Positions 21,527-36,500 of a stretch of 64,000 nt of DNA are shown piece after piece. How positions within the stretch are numbered: the stretch's first letter is position 1; each line of letters begins with the position of its first letter. A model generated the notes under the pieces. It made no database searches, had not been told where the DNA came from, and saw only the letters and a program-made list of their open reading frames with translations. The position numbers were made by a program, and so were the translations under genes. Source of the stretch: Closterium sp. NIES-65 (lineage: Eukaryota > Streptophyta > Zygnematophyceae > Desmidiales > Closteriaceae); contig CANXME010001994.1 in the NCBI GenBank assembly GCA_948144175.1, positions 186,001-250,000 of the forward strand, read 5' to 3'.

Positions 21527-24500
21527 CTACACAAAATAGCCCACAGTTGAAGATAGGTCGTTGATGACCTGCACACGGAAAGAAAGCACAGGTACCGTAA
21601 GCGCAAAAAAGGTGGAAAACTCAAAATGCAAGTTCACTCACCCATGTTAAAACTCTAGCTGCTACGCAACCAAAGGCCTCATAATATCTGCATGATGTAC
21701 AATATTACAATAGCTAACACCTCTCATATTCAACCCCTCTACTCACCTCCAGCTGCTCCGCACTGAACGCCTCCTTGTGGATGTGCCAGCTGCAGGCGTG
21801 CGTGCGCAGCACTTACCCCGACTTTTCGAAGGTTCTCAATATAGTCACCCCCACTACTCACCTCTAGCTGCTAGGTTCTCAATATACTCACCCCCACTAC
21901 TCTACCTCTAGCTGCTAGGTTCTCAATATAGTCACCCCCAATCCTCACCTCTAGCTGCTAGGTTCTCAATATAGTCACCCCCAATCCTCACCTCTAGCTG
22001 CTCCGCACTGAACGCCTCCTTGTGGATGCGCCAGCGGTCCGAGTGTGTGCGCAGCACTTTATCCCCCCCAACAGTCAGCCCCCCCTCCCTACGCGCCCCC
22101 ACCACTCACCTCTAGCTGCTCCGCACTGAACGCCTCCTTGTGGATGTGCCAGCTGTCGGCGTGTGTGCGCTTGAAGTCCCCCAGAGCCTTCCCCACCGCA
22201 GGCCCAACTGGAGCAGGCTCTCCTGCCAGGCTGGCAAGCGACAGCAGCACGTCTGGTAACCAGCTGGGGAGAAGCAAATGTTGCAGAAACGGAGAGAATA
22301 ATGGGGTGTGAGTGAGCCCTCTCAGTTGCACGCCCAACTGGGGCAGGCTTTCCTGCCAGGCTGGCAAGCGACAGCAGCACATCTGGTAACCACCTGCACA
22401 TCAACAAATATTCGGAAACCCGAGAAAAATGAAGGAGAATGAACCCTCTCAGTTACACGCCCAACTGGAGCAGGCTCTCCTGCCAGGCTGGCAAGTGAGA
22501 GCAGCAAGACTGGTGACCACCCGCATGGATCCGCATGGTTGGAGAAACAGAACCGGGGAGTGGGCTCTGTTAGTCACATACTATCAAGCTCACAGGCTTT
22601 CCTGCCAGGCTGGCAAGTTTCAGCAGCATTTCTGGTAACCACCGGAACACCGAAGCATGCCGATTTCAACGCTCGAGTTCCTATGTGATTTTTCAGGCAT
22701 GACAATCGTCTCACTTTTGTATGCTAACTGTGCACTGAATACTGCATGCTTCTGCTATTGGAGCAGATCTTACAGGGGAACATCGTATGGTGCTGATCGC
22801 ACGGCAGCTGCAAGCCCAAGCGCCGATCCATGCATCTTGACCGTCCGTGCTGCCGCCTTGGCTGCCGAGTCAGCATCCAACGGTTTTCCCCCACTGGCCC
22901 GTCTGCGGGAGGTTCTCGAGGCCTTGAGCGTGGCTGCAGCTGATTGGATGAAGCTCTGGCGAATGACAGCAGGCCACGTGTCACCCTGTTGGGCTGCCTT
23001 GAAAAGGCCTGCCAGCGTGGTGGATGCCATGTCACGCACCTGTGACAGGTTGAGAAAACAAGGGAATGAACGTATGAGAAGGGGGTGAGGGGAAAAAGGG
23101 GAAGGAATGCACTGCCAGAAGCAGAAAGAGACAAAAAACCATGGGGACATAGAAAGAATACGAACGAATAGTGGCAGACAAAGCAGCGGTGGCGACAAGT
23201 AGTATAGCATGATAGTGCAAGGAGAGAGAGGTGTGTGCATTGAAGAGCAGAAGCAACTGTGTTGCCAGGCATTATGGCGGGCAGACAAAGCAGCGGTGTC
23301 GAGGAGTAGTAGTTTTATAGTATAGCGGCATAGTGCAAGGAAAGAGAGGTGTGTGCATTGGAGAGCAGAAGCAATCCTGATGCCGGGCATTATGGCGGGC
23401 AGGCAGTGATGGCTCGTGACAGATTTTTGAGGCGCCTCAGAGCCAATCCTGTTGCTGGGCATTACGGCGGGCAGGCAGTGATGGCTCGTGACAGATTTAC
23501 CGCAGTTACCACGTGTCAAGGTTCAGGGTTCAGGTGTGTATACCTCTGGCTGTGGGTCTTGCAGGCAGGTAATGACTGCTTCACGGAGCGATGAGAGGTC
23601 GGCGGGTGACAGAAGGAAGCCATTGCTGCAAAAGAAAGAGGATGGAGATGGGAGTATGGTGGTTAGTCAAGCGGCACCGCTGCTGCTGCTGCTGGCATGG
23701 TGGCTGCTGCTGCTGCTGCTTCTGCAGCCAAAGCAGACACCTTGAAGCACCAACTCACCGAAAGACAAAGGACTGGCAGAGCGAGAGAGCAGCAGCCCTC
23801 TCCTTCCAGTTGCCCGACTGTGCTGCTGCCTGCACCGCCGCTGCTGCTGCTGGCACGGCGGTTGCAGGGAGGGGCAGGTACTTGGTGTAGGCGAGACATT
23901 GCTTGGCGAGGAGAGAAAGGTCCGTGTTGGGGGTTTCCTGAGAAAAGGGAAGGACAATGAGAGGTGGAATGAGAGGCAGGTTGAGGTGGAAAAGGCACAG
24001 AAAGTTGTCGACTCCAGGTATGGTGATTGCAGGGAGGGGCAGATACTAGGTGTAGGCAAGGCATAGCTTGGCGAGCAGTGAGCTCACAGGAGGAACACAT
24101 TTTTGAGGCGCCTCAGAAATGGACTTGACGACAGACATGAGGAAACTAATTTTGAGGCGCCTCAAAAACAGACTTGACAACAGACATGAGGAATCTATTT
24201 TTGAGGCGCCTGAAAAGCAGGTACTTGGCGTAGGCAAGGTAGTGCTTGGCCTTGGCGAGCAGTGGGCTCATGAGAAGCACACATCAACGTGAGGAACACT
24301 GCCCAACAAGCGTACCTGGATGGAGAGCAGAGGTGGCAGCAGAGCGACGATCGTTGGGAGGAATGGAGGAGCGTCTCCCGACTTGACAGCAGACATGATG
24401 AAGTAGAGAATCTGAGGGGGTGAAAAGGGTTGGGAGGGGTGGGGAGGAGTTGGGAGGTTGTTATAAGAGTGAATAGAGGAAAAACAACGGAGGGGCGTCT

Positions 24501-27500
24501 CCTGACTTCACAGCGGACATGAGGAAGTAGAGAATCTGCAGGGGCGAAGAGGGGTTAGGAGGGGTTAGGAAGTTACAATTCGAGTAAAGAAACGTGGGCG
24601 GGAGGCGGGCGTTGAAGTTTAGCCAGAAGTTATTCGAAACCAAGCACATGCGTTGTGATAGAGGCTTTTGAGTCGACTCAAAAGCACATGCGTTGTGATA
24701 GAGGCTTTTGAGTCGACTCAAAAGCACATGCGTTGTGATAGAGGCTTCTGAGTCGACTCAAAAGCACATGCGTTGTGATAGAGGCTTTTGAGTCGACTCA
24801 AAAGCACATGCGTTGTGATAGAGGCTTTTGAGTCGACTCAAAAGCACATGCGTTGTGATAGAGGCTTTTGAGTCGACTCAAAAGCACATGCCGTTGTGAT
24901 AGAGGCTTTTGAGTCGACTCAAAAGCACATGCGTTGTGATAGAGGCTTTTGAGTCGACTCAAAAGCACATGCGTTGTGATAGAGGCTGCCCTCACGAGGC
25001 TGCCCTCACAAATGAACATTGATCCATGGAGGCTGCCCTCACAAATGAACATTGATCCATGGAGGCTGCCCTCACAGATGAATTCTATAATGCACCTATA
25101 CGCAAGCACATGCGTCGCGTTTGCTAAAAATGTAGGTTGATTTTCAGAATTCTGGCAAACAACCCACACTCCTGTCCTCCCCATAAAAAAAGTAGGCCCT
25201 CATCCTTTGCATGATATAGAACAATACGGAAATTGCCTAAAACCGATTCTAAAAACATGGGTTTTTTACGGGGAAAGCACTCACCGATTCCATTGTCCAC
25301 ACGCTCTTGTCCTCTTCAGATCCCTCCCTCCCTGCTTCACTGCTCTCCTCATCCCCTCCCTCCTTCCCCTCCACCACCCCTTCCATCTCCCCCTCTTGTT
25401 TCTTCGAACCCTCCTTTGTCTCTTTCTGCTGCTCGGTGCTGCTTCCCATGGACTTGATCACTGTAGCAGCTTTGGCAGCTTCTGCCAAGATATGATTCGA
25501 CAGGCTGGCAGTCGCAGCAGCAGACACGGAAGAGGAGGAAGAGGCCGAACCAGCGAATCTAGTGCTGAGTGCAGCCAGAAGAGCAGATAACACCTCCCCC
25601 AGAAGCTGACGAACCTGTCTCGCGCTATGCGTCATCAGCCCCTTAGCTTCATCTGCCAATCTCACAAGGAAATCCAATTCCTCCTCAGCTTCCTTCTGCT
25701 GCTCCTTACTTCCAGGCTCAGACCTTCCCTCCCCTTGCCCCATCTCCCCTACCGCCACCACCAGCAGCATCAGACGTTTCGCCTGCTGACCCGATGCTGC
25801 ATTTCCCGGAAGCTTCTCCAGAAGCTTCTCCCGCACGAGCCGCTGAATCCTGCCCCTCACTCCCCCTCCTCCTCCCCTTCGTCCATCCCCTCCCCCGTCC
25901 AATTCCTCTGCCCCAAATTCCTTACCACTCACATCCTGTCTCCTCCTAGTCAAGACATATCTCACACATGTGGCCCAGTCGGTTTGAGATTCCACGGAGC
26001 AATGCAGAATGGCTTGGTGGAACAGACGAGCCAACCAACCAGGAGCGGGAGGATTCAGCGACGGTGAGGAAGAGTCAGAACCAAGAGGAGCCTCTGCTTC
26101 CGCCCTGGCCCGAACCTGGTTCTCAGCCTCGGCCAGTACCTCTGGCTCAGGCTCGGCACACCAGGCGTGCAGCACACCAGGGTGTGCAGAGGCAAGGAGG
26201 CCTGCGGTGATCTCTGCTGCTGCGCTCTGTGCTCCCTTGTCAGTCTCTTTGGATACCAGGTCTTGCAGGCATGGGTGGAGTGCGTGCAGGAAGGCTGTCA
26301 CTGCTGCTGTGCTGCCAGGTGCGGCGCCAGATGCGTTACTATCAGTAGCAGCGTCTGCAGCTGCAGGGGAATCGGCAGCAGCGCCAGCACCAGCAGCAGC
26401 AGCAGTAGCAGCAGCAGCACCAGCAGCAGCACCAGCAGCAGCAGCAGCACCAGCAGCAGCAGCAGCACCAGCAGCAGCACAAGCTTGCACGAGCAGCTCA
26501 AAGAGCATCGCATTCGCCACCACAAATGAGGACGACTGCGGACAGGACGGCACCAACCCCCGGGACCTGCTCCTCGGCCAATCTGAGAGCAGCGCTGACG
26601 TGGCAGACGCTCCAAGCCCCGCGCTGAACAGTGCGGATACTGTAGCTCCAGGATTGTCGCCCCCGCCCGCCCCATTCCCCCCTCCCCCTCCGCCAAATAG
26701 ACCCGCTAGCCTTCCCCCGCCGCCCCTGCCCCTCCCCCGCCCGTTTGCCCCTGAAGGGAGATCTCCGGATTGATGGTCGAGTGAGAGATGGGAAGTGAGG
26801 GAGGAGAGGAAGGAGGGAGATGTGAGGAGGGAGAGAGGGAGGGGAGGAGGAGTGAGTGAGGAGGAGAGCGCAAGAGATTGGAGGGGAAGAGGAGGAGGAG
26901 GAGGAAGTGGGGAGGATGAAGGGAGAGAGGCGAGGAGGGGAGTTTGGAGGGAAGGGGGGAGGAGGAGGAGAAGCGCGGAGGTGGCGAGAGGGCGGAGGAG
27001 AGGGAGAGGGCCAGCAAGGAGGCTCAGGTAATGCAGAGGCAGGTATGGGGTCTGCTGTTGTGGAAGAGGAGGAGGAGTAAGTGGAGGAGGTGAGGTGGAG
27101 GGGACGGAGGAGGAGAGGAGGGCGAGTAGTGCATTGGCCATGAGAGCGTACCTGGGAGAGAGGGAGGGGGAGAGGAGGGAGACAGGAAGGTTGGCTGGGG
27201 AGTTTTGAGGCGCCTCAGGAGAGGAGGGCGAGCAGTGCATTGGCCATGAGAAAGAGAATAGCGTATCTGGAATAGAGGATCGTAAGAATTCTCCTTAGCT
27301 GCAGCTCGCCCAGTCTCATGGCTGAGAAAGAGAATAGCGTATCTGGAATAGCGGATCGTAAGAGGAAGAATGCACGGGGAGGGAACGGGCAAGGGGCGAG
27401 GGAAAAGGTGGGGGGTGCAGGGGGGTGAGAAAGGTGCTAATGAGCAGCGCATTGGCTATGAGAGAGTATCTGGGAGAGAGAGGAGGGTTCGATGAGTAAT

Positions 27501-30500
27501 GCACCAGGAGGGGACGGGAGCAGGGTGCACCAGGAGGGGACAGGTGAGGGTTGTAGAGGGATGGGAAGTGGTGAGCGAGGTAAAGGGTATAGTAAAGCTC
27601 GCTCACCACTTCCCATCAGTGGGAGGCAGCGTAATTGAGATCACATTAAATATTTCAAAAAAGAAAAAGAATGAAAAGAGACGTCTTACAAGTGGAAGAA
27701 AAAGGAGGAAAAAGAGGATGACGGGGGGAGGAAGGGGGGGGGGGGGTGCAAGGAAAACGCACCTCCAGTGCGTGGCTGCAGAGGCAATTGCACTACCATC
27801 AGCAGCAGTAGCAGTTGCTGCACTCGCACCACCAGTAGCAGCAGCGGCGGGAACATTAGCAGCAGCAGCAGGAGCAGCGATGGTCCAGAGGAGCGCGAGA
27901 GCTCCCTGTGCTTGAGAAGCGACGTCACCATTACCACCACTAGACTCCCACCCGCTCTCCCACCCACTCTCCTCCCCCTCAGTCTGCTCCACTTGACCTT
28001 GCTCCTCTCCCATAGCAGGCACCCGGCGGGGCCGAACCGGGTTCACTCCAGCGAAGCGAGAGACAAACGCGATGAAGAGCTGATGGAGGGAGGGAGGGGA
28101 TGCACGGGGGGGGGATTTGACAAAGACGGGTTTTGGGCCGCCTCAAAACATGGCGTCATCAAATGGGAGAGGCACAGGCAGCTCATTGACAAACGACACG
28201 ATTGGTAGCGTTGATTTCTACAGCTTGCAAATCCGGTGGGCATGCTCCTTCAGAAACAGGACCGTGGGTTTTGCTCCAGCAGTATTCTAGGTAAAAAAAA
28301 AAAAAGGTATACACAAAGATGTATATGAATCAGGACAACGTGCCATGGCAAGACACGCCAAAGCTATACTAATGAGGCGCTCAAGCGAAGTGACTGTGAA
28401 GATGAAACACTGAGTTCACAATGCGGTTGTGGTCTCTTCTTACCTGGTTGATGGCGTTAAGAGCCTTGAGAGAATCAATGGAGTGCCTGGGGTGGGTGCA
28501 CAAGGGGAGAATGATTGGTGGTGAAGGGGGGGAGGGAATGCACGAGTGCAAGAGAGAGCAGAAAGAGAGGGTATGTGGAGCTAGAGCCTTCAGAAAGTCG
28601 ATACAACTGTTAAAAGTAAAGAAGAAGAAAAACAAAACCCAAGCTAAGAGAAAGTTGCAGCAGCTGGAGTCTGGACGTCGGGAGAAGGCACAAGTGGTTG
28701 CAAGGAGGGTAGCTCACGAGGCCAGGAGTGCAGAGAGGAAAGGAGCCAAAGCCCGCCAGTCGTAAGCGATCTTGCGCATGATCGGCCGGCTCACGAACAC
28801 CTGGCAGGCCCCCACTGCTGCCTCCTCCCTGTCCTCCTTCTCCTCCACTTCCTCTCCCTCCTCTGCCGTTTTCATCTCCTCCACCTTCTCTTCCTCACTC
28901 TCTTGCTTCTCTCGGTCACCATTGCCATCACCACCGTTGCTGCCAGCACTCTTCCCCATCCTGAGCAGCCTTGCCACTGCGCCTGCCTCCCCAGCCACGC
29001 ACGGCGCCAGCTGGCGCAATGCCGTGTCGACAGCTGGCGGGAAGCGCTTGAGAAGGAGCTCCAGGCTGGCACGCGCAACACTGGGAGGTGGGGAGAGCGG
29101 GAAAGATTGCCATGAGGAAAGAGATGACATTTGGAAAGGGGACGGAGAAGCAGCAATAGCTGGCGGGAAAGGAGCGCTTAAGGGGGAGGTCCAAGCTGGC
29201 ATGGCCGACGCTGGGAGGTGGTGCTTAGGGTATAGAAATTTTGGTGCAAGGTTGGATGGGGGGAAACAGGGTTGAGGGGATTAGGGGTGATGGTGGAGGG
29301 GTGATGGTGGAGGGGTGATGGTGGAGGGGTGATGGTGGAGGGGTGATGGTGGAGGGGTGATGGTGGAGGGGTGAAGACCATCAATGTGATGAGTGATTGA
29401 TTAGTATAAGAATGAAAGGGTAAAAGGGGTCAAGGTGCTGACTGACGGTGCTGACTGACGGTGCTGACTTCACTGTAGCAGCAATAGATCTCCCCACCCT
29501 TCCCAGCTGCACTTGCAGGCCGCAACCCCAAGCCCTCTTTTTGAAGCACCCTCAACTCAACTCACCCCTGCACGGACGCATATCGGTGCACTGACAGCAG
29601 CAGCAGATTTCTCAGCAACACCTTCAATCAGCATACTTCTGCTTCTACCTTTTCCTTCCCTCCCATTTCTCCCCTTCCCCCCCAACCAACTCACCCCTGC
29701 ACGGACGCATATCGGTGCACCGACAGCAGCAGCAGATCTCCCAGCAGCACCTTCACCGCCCTAGGGAGGGGCAGTGGGCGGCGCTGGCCGGCGTAGATTG
29801 TCTTGAAGTGCGCCTGAGAGGCCCTCCAGAGGAGATGCTCGTATGCCAGCTCTGCCAGCACCCACGGCGGCCTGAGGGGGGGAGGGAAGGAAAGGGGAAG
29901 CGGGAAGAAGAACAGGGGAAAAGGGAGTCAAGGCACTCAGTGCACACTTCCTCCTGATCTCCCCTGCCTGCATCCATGGTAACCCCTTGGGCTCTGACAG
30001 CAGCCCCGCTGGCTGCTCCTCTTCCTCACACACCCCAGCTCAACCATCCCACCCTTACACCTGCCCTCACTCACCTCCTCCTGGTCTTCTCTGCCTGCAT
30101 CCATGGTAACCCCTTGGGCTCTGACAGCAGCTGCTCCGTCTGCTGCTACTCGTTCCCACACTACCCGGTCCATTCCACCCTCCTCCCCACTCCCCCTCCC
30201 ACTCACCTCCTCCTGGTCTCTCCAGGATTCATCCACGGCGACCCCTTGGGCTCTGATAGCAGCCCCGCCTGCTGCTTCACCACCCTCACACGGACAGTTC
30301 TATCCCACCCTCGTCCCCTCAAACCCTGCCCCTACTCACCTTCTCGTCTCCCCAGCCTTCATCCACGGCGACCCCTTGGGCTCTGATAGCAGCCCCGCCT
30401 GCTGCTTCACCACCCTCGCACAGACAGTTCTATCCCACCCTCGTCCCCTCAAACCCTGCCCCTACTCACCTTCTCCTCGTCTCCCCAGCCTTCATCCACG

Positions 30501-33500
30501 GCGACCCCTTGGGCTCTGATAGCAGCCCCGCCTGCTGCTTCACCACCCTCGCACGGACAGTTCTATCCCACCCTCGTCCCCTCTCAAACCCTGCCCTCCC
30601 TCACCTCCTCCTCGTCTCTCCAGGTTTCATCCAAGGCGACCCTTTAGGTTCTGATAGCAGCCCTGCTTGCTGCTTCACCACCCTGAGCCCGTGCAGAGAG
30701 TCTGAGTACTCAAGTGTGCCTGGGGCGAGGGAAGAGTGGGGTGACAGGAAGTCGATTTTATGGAGACATGGGGTTTACAGATTTTTGAGGAGCTACAGGT
30801 GCCCCGCCTACTGCTTTGCTTTGCTCCACCACCCTGAGCCCGTGCAGAGAGTCGGAGTACTCAAGTGTGCCTGGGACAATGCACGAGGGCAGCAAGGGGG
30901 ATATGACGATATAAACAAAAAGTAAAACCCGACCAGCACATCCCATAGGCTCTGCTACTGTTCTGCTTCTGCAAGCAGCAGCAGCCTTCATAGCAACACT
31001 CACATTCCTCACTGTTGTGGAAGCAAGAATGTCCCAGTGGGTACCTTTGGTCTTAGTGGTCGCGGGTTCAACTCTCATCGGCAGCACCTTCTCTTCTCAT
31101 TATGCCGAACATGACACTCCCACACTCCACCACACTCACCCACAGTGAAGTGTGGTCACAGTTGGCATTGCCATCTGTCCACCCATCCCATACTCACCTT
31201 GTTGGCTCCTATGGTGTGCCACATGCTGCCATGTAGGCTGTTGTTCCAGCCTGGCCCACATGTGCAACATGTGGCCTCAATTGCTAGCTTGGCAAGGTTG
31301 GCTAGCCCTGCCCTCAGCTTTGAGGTGCTGCAGCTAGCCTCAAGAGTTCAGCCACATAAATGTGGCTTCCCACTTCTCTAGAACTCATCCTTGGAAAGGA
31401 CATTGCTCTAGCCTTTCAGGCTTGTACCATCTTCCTACTAAGGATATATTGTTCTTCTCTCATTGTGCCTCAAGTTCACCGATCCTCATTTTACATGGTA
31501 TCAGAGCAAGGCTTCTAGCTTAGTGAACGTTGCACACTTCATGGCTCAAGTTGAAACGCCTCTCGATCGGCACACCCTTCCCATCTTGGAACCAGATGGT
31601 TCCAACTTCATTCCATGGAAGAAAAAGATCTGCTACATCTTCAATGTCCTCGGGCTGATCTCCCTCCTTGGAGATCCCAAGGTTGCTTTGCGTCCTTCAA
31701 TCTCCTCTTCCACAACCAGCGGTGGAGAGACTACCGAAGGCAACAGCGGTGCAGCCCCTAAGACAGCCCATTCGATTGCTTCGCTGCCGGATGAAGAAAA
31801 AGAGGAGCATGCATACTATCTTCTCATGTCAGCCGTCCATCCTCAACTATCGCTCACTCTTGCTCAAGCCAACACGACAAAGGATATGTGGGGATGCATC
31901 ATGGCGCGGTTCGACTGCATGGGCAACCATGCACAAGTGGCTCTCCTCCGGGATCTCATCACTACACGGATGGACCCAACAACAAGTCTTCGCTCCTACT
32001 TTGATCGAGTTGGAAACCTTACACACCAACTCAAATCTGCCGGCTTTGAGCTACCATCATGGGTGGTGGTAATCTCCATCATCCTCAACCTTCCGGACTC
32101 GTTCAAGACCCTTACTGAAACCATTTGCACCGTGAAAGACATAAAGTCTATGACGGTTGAATACCTACATTCACGCCTACTCGATGCCGATTGGGAGCGG
32201 TCACAATCTGGTACAAGCCGTAACATGGAGGGTGCATACAACCTCAATTCCCAGCCCTCCCACCCTCTTCGCTCCGGTTCACGCCAGTCGCCCACCTGCC
32301 GTTACTGCAAGAAAACGGGTCACACCATCGATGAATGCTTCAAATTGAAGAAGAAGAAAGAGCTTGAAGAAAGCTCTAAACGGGAGAAATCCGTCTTCCA
32401 ACCCTCGGTGCATGTCTCCACCAGCTCCTCTGCTGAAGCTACTCCGACCCCCACACCACCTCCTGCCCCATCAACCCCTCAGTCCGTACCTGATTCCCGG
32501 TACGTGGACATTGCTGTCAGCACCAGCCACCACCCCATCTTCTCCACATGGACTCCTCTCGTCGCTGCTGTCTTCATTCTCACCATCCTCCTTCTCCTCC
32601 TCCTCTTCCCTTATGGGGCTCCCTACGCATCGGCATTCACGGCCTCCTCATTCAATATGGAGCGGACTTCGTCGTGGCTGGTGGACAGCGGCGCATCCTC
32701 CCATATCTGCTCGGATCGTTCGCTGTTTTCGTCTCTCAAGAAGCCCAACGAAGAGATCCTTGTTCGTTTTGGTGGAGGAGAGACTTACAAGATCTTGGGA
32801 GTCGGCACGGTGGTGGCTACTCTTCGGTCACCAACATCGGAAACCACCATTCAGCTTGACAACGTTCTATTTCTCCCTTCATCAGTTCACAACCTGCTCT
32901 CTGTTCGTGCGCTTGGTGCTGCCGGCGTTGCCGTCTCGTTCCCCGCTGCTGGGCGCGTTGTTCTCACATCTGATGACGTTCCTATTGGCGAGGGCTACAC
33001 CCGCAACAATCTGTTTTATCTTCAACTGCATCATGGGAGCAGTGCTGCTCCTTCTATCAAGCCAACTGCATGTCCAGCCTCCACCACCACCTCCTCGTAC
33101 CTCTGGCATCGTCGTTTCGGGCATCTCAACATGCAGGCCTTGTCAACACTTCATCGGCAGCAGCTGGTCACCGGTCTTCACCTCTCCTCCACCTCGATTC
33201 CCCCCTGCATCTCGTGCTATCGTGGGAAACAAACACGTCAGCCATTTGGCGTGTCCCATTCTCGCACCACAGCCCCACTCCAACTCATTCACTCAGATAT
33301 TGCTGGACCGCTTTCATATGGAACTACCATTGGCGGCGCTCGCTACCTTCTCACCTTCATCGACGACTACTCCCGCCACATTACAGTGTATCTCCTACGC
33401 CACCGGTCGGAGGCACTTTCATGCTTCAAGGCTTACGTCACTCGGGTGCACAACATGCATTCCCCACACACCATCAAAACCTTTCGCTCTGACGGTGCCT

Positions 33501-36500
33501 TGGAGTTCACTTCCAAAGCCTTCACTTCATTCTTTACAGCTCATGGCATCGCCCGCCACCTCTCCACGCCATACACACCTGAGCAAAATGGAGTAGCTGA
33601 GCGGGCCAACCGGACTTTACTTGAGATGGTCCGTTCCATGCTCCATGATGCACACATGGACAAAGGCTGGTGGGGTGAAGCCGCTCTTACTGCTGCCTAT
33701 CTTCGTAATCATGCCATTAGTCGGGGTGGTTCAACTTCTAAGACTCCCATGGAACTATGGACCGGTGCACGTCCGGATGTATCACACCTCCGCATCTTCG
33801 GTTCACCCGTCTCGGTCCTCATTCCTTCCCAACGGCGTTCTAAGCTCGACGACCGAAGCACGGCCGGCATCATGGTTGGATATGGTCATCTCGACGGCAC
33901 CAAAGCTTACCGCGTCTATATCCCATCTCAGCACCGTGTCATCCTTTCTCGTGATGTCATCTTCATGGAGCCCTCTGCACCGCCTTCCGACGACTCTCGC
34001 GACCCTCCATCGTCATCTCCACCCACATCCTCCTCACTACCTCCTCCTACACACCCTTCTTCCTTGGACCCAATCTCCCCTCCCTCTCCTTTCCCCACCA
34101 TACCTTCCTCCACCAACCCCCACCCACAATCCCCAAACCTGCCCGCACCAGCCACATCTTCTCCTCCTCCATTGTTTTCCAACCTTCCTCTGCCCTCGAC
34201 GCCGCAAGACTTTCACCTTCCATCCTTCTCTCCTCCCTCTTCGCCTCCCCCTCCCCATTGCACGACTCGCTCCTCCCCGCCATCCCCTTCAGCTCTTCCC
34301 GATCCTTCCCTTTTCTCCTTCCTCAAGGTCTTACCATCCCCTTCCGAACCCATTGACTTCACTCTTCCTCCTCTTTCCAACACCTCTGCCAATGCTGCCC
34401 TTCACCATCATTACGAACCTCAAACCATTCATGAGGCTCGTACCGGCCCTGATGCTGCCGAATGGATCAAGGCTGCTGATGCGGAACTCGCTGCCCTGCA
34501 CGCTAATGACACCTACAGCATTGTTCCTCGACCACCCAAGTGCAAGCCGATTCCATGCAAATGGATTTTCAAGGTCAAGGAGAACGCTGATGGTTCTATT
34601 GAACGCCGCAAAGCCCGCCTTGTTGTCAAAGGCTTCAAGCAACGTGATGGTGTTGATTTTCATGACACCTTTGCTCCTACCGTCCGCTTCGCCACCCTCC
34701 GCTTGTTTCTCACCATAGCTGCCGCTTTCAACCTGGACGTCCATCAGCTGGACATCTCCAACGCCTTCCTCAACGGCACCCTTGATGAGATTCTCTACAT
34801 GATGCAGCCTCCCGGTTATGACCTTCCGGCGGTCCATGGTGTTGAGCAAGTTTGTCTCTTGCACAAACCGCTGTACGGGTTGAAGCAAGCTCCGCGATGC
34901 TGGTACCGCAAGCTTCGTGAGGAGCTTGCTGCCTTTCACCTCTTTGCTGCTCGTGCGGACCCCGGCCTCTTCATTGCTCCTCCTCACTCACCTTATCGGC
35001 CTACAGCTGCATCCTTCTTCATGCTTCTCGTCTATGTTGACGACGTCATCATTCTCTCCTCCTCCTCCTCTCTTCTTGCCTCATTCAAGCATGCCCTTTC
35101 ATCTCGCTTCAAACTTCGTGACCTCGGACCTCTCTCCTACTACCTTGGCTTTCACATCACTCGTGATCGAACTTCCTGCACTCTCCACCTTCATCAATCC
35201 AAATTCATCACCTCCATTCTAGACACCTACTCCTTCTCTCCACTGAACCCCGCTGCCACTCCCATGGACACAAAGTTTCAGCCACCCGTGACTTCCTCCC
35301 CGCACTCCTCCTCCTTCCCTTACACCTCGTTTGTCGGCTCCATCATGTATGCCATGGTGGGGACCCGTCCCGACCTCGCATATAGCGCTGGAGTTCTTGC
35401 TCGTCACCTTCACGATTGGTCTACTCCTCACGTCTCGGCTGCCAAACGCATTGCTCGCTACTTGAAAGGGACTACCTCCCTTGGGCTTCTCCTTGGTGGC
35501 ATTCCCGACACCCTCGAACTTCATGGCTGGTGTGACGCCTCTTGGGGACCGGAGGGGGAGCTGCGTCGCTCCGTTACGTGCTACTTGTTCTTCCTCGGTC
35601 TGTCACTCATCTCTTGGCAGTCCAAACGCCAAGCCGTCGTTGCTACCTCTTCATGTGAAGCTGAATATTACTCTCTGGGCGCCGCGGTGCACGAGGCATT
35701 ATAGCTTCGTTCGCTCCTTACTGCAGTTGGACTTCCCCCTACCGGCCCCACCCGTATCTCGTGTGACAACAACAGTGCCATCATTCTCGCCAAGGACGAT
35801 GGCGTCTTTCATCCCAAGGCCAAGCATATCGACATCAAGCACCATTTCATTCGCGATCATGTTGCCGACCACTCCATCACCCTTCACTATGTTCCTACTC
35901 AAGACAACCTCGCTGACATTGGGACCAAGCCTTTGCCCCGTGACCCTTTTCTTCGCATCCGTGGTCTTCTCGGTCTCACCCATGTTTCCTCTTGAAGCAC
36001 CCTACCCCGGGGACATCCTTGAGGGGGGGTGTTGTGGAAGCAAGAATGTCCCAGTGGGTACCTTTGGTCTTAGTGGTCGCGGGTTCAACTCTCATCGGCA
36101 GCACCTTCTCTTCTCATTATGCCGAACATGACACTCCCACACTCCACCACACTCACCCACAGTGAAGTGTGGTCACAGTTGGCATTGCCATCTGTCCACC
36201 CATCCCATACTCACCTTGTTGGCTCCTATGGTGTGCCACATGCTGCCATGTAGGCTGTTGTTCCAGCCTGGCCCACATGTGCAACATGTGGCCTCAATTG
36301 CTAGCTTGGCAAGGTTGGCTAGCCCTGCCCTCAGCTTTGAGGTGCTGCAGCTAGCCTCAAGAGTTCAGCCACATAAATGTGGCTTCCCACTTCTCTAGAA
36401 CTCATCCTTGGAAAGGACATTGCTCTAGCCTTTCAGGCTTGTACCATCTTCCTACTAAGGATATATTGTTCTTCTCTCATTGTGCCTCAAGTTCACCGAT

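Noticed and set aside
26009-26773. 254-residue plus-strand open frame
   Set aside because: Antisense shadow of PA200 exon 21, whose minus-strand frame is conserved.
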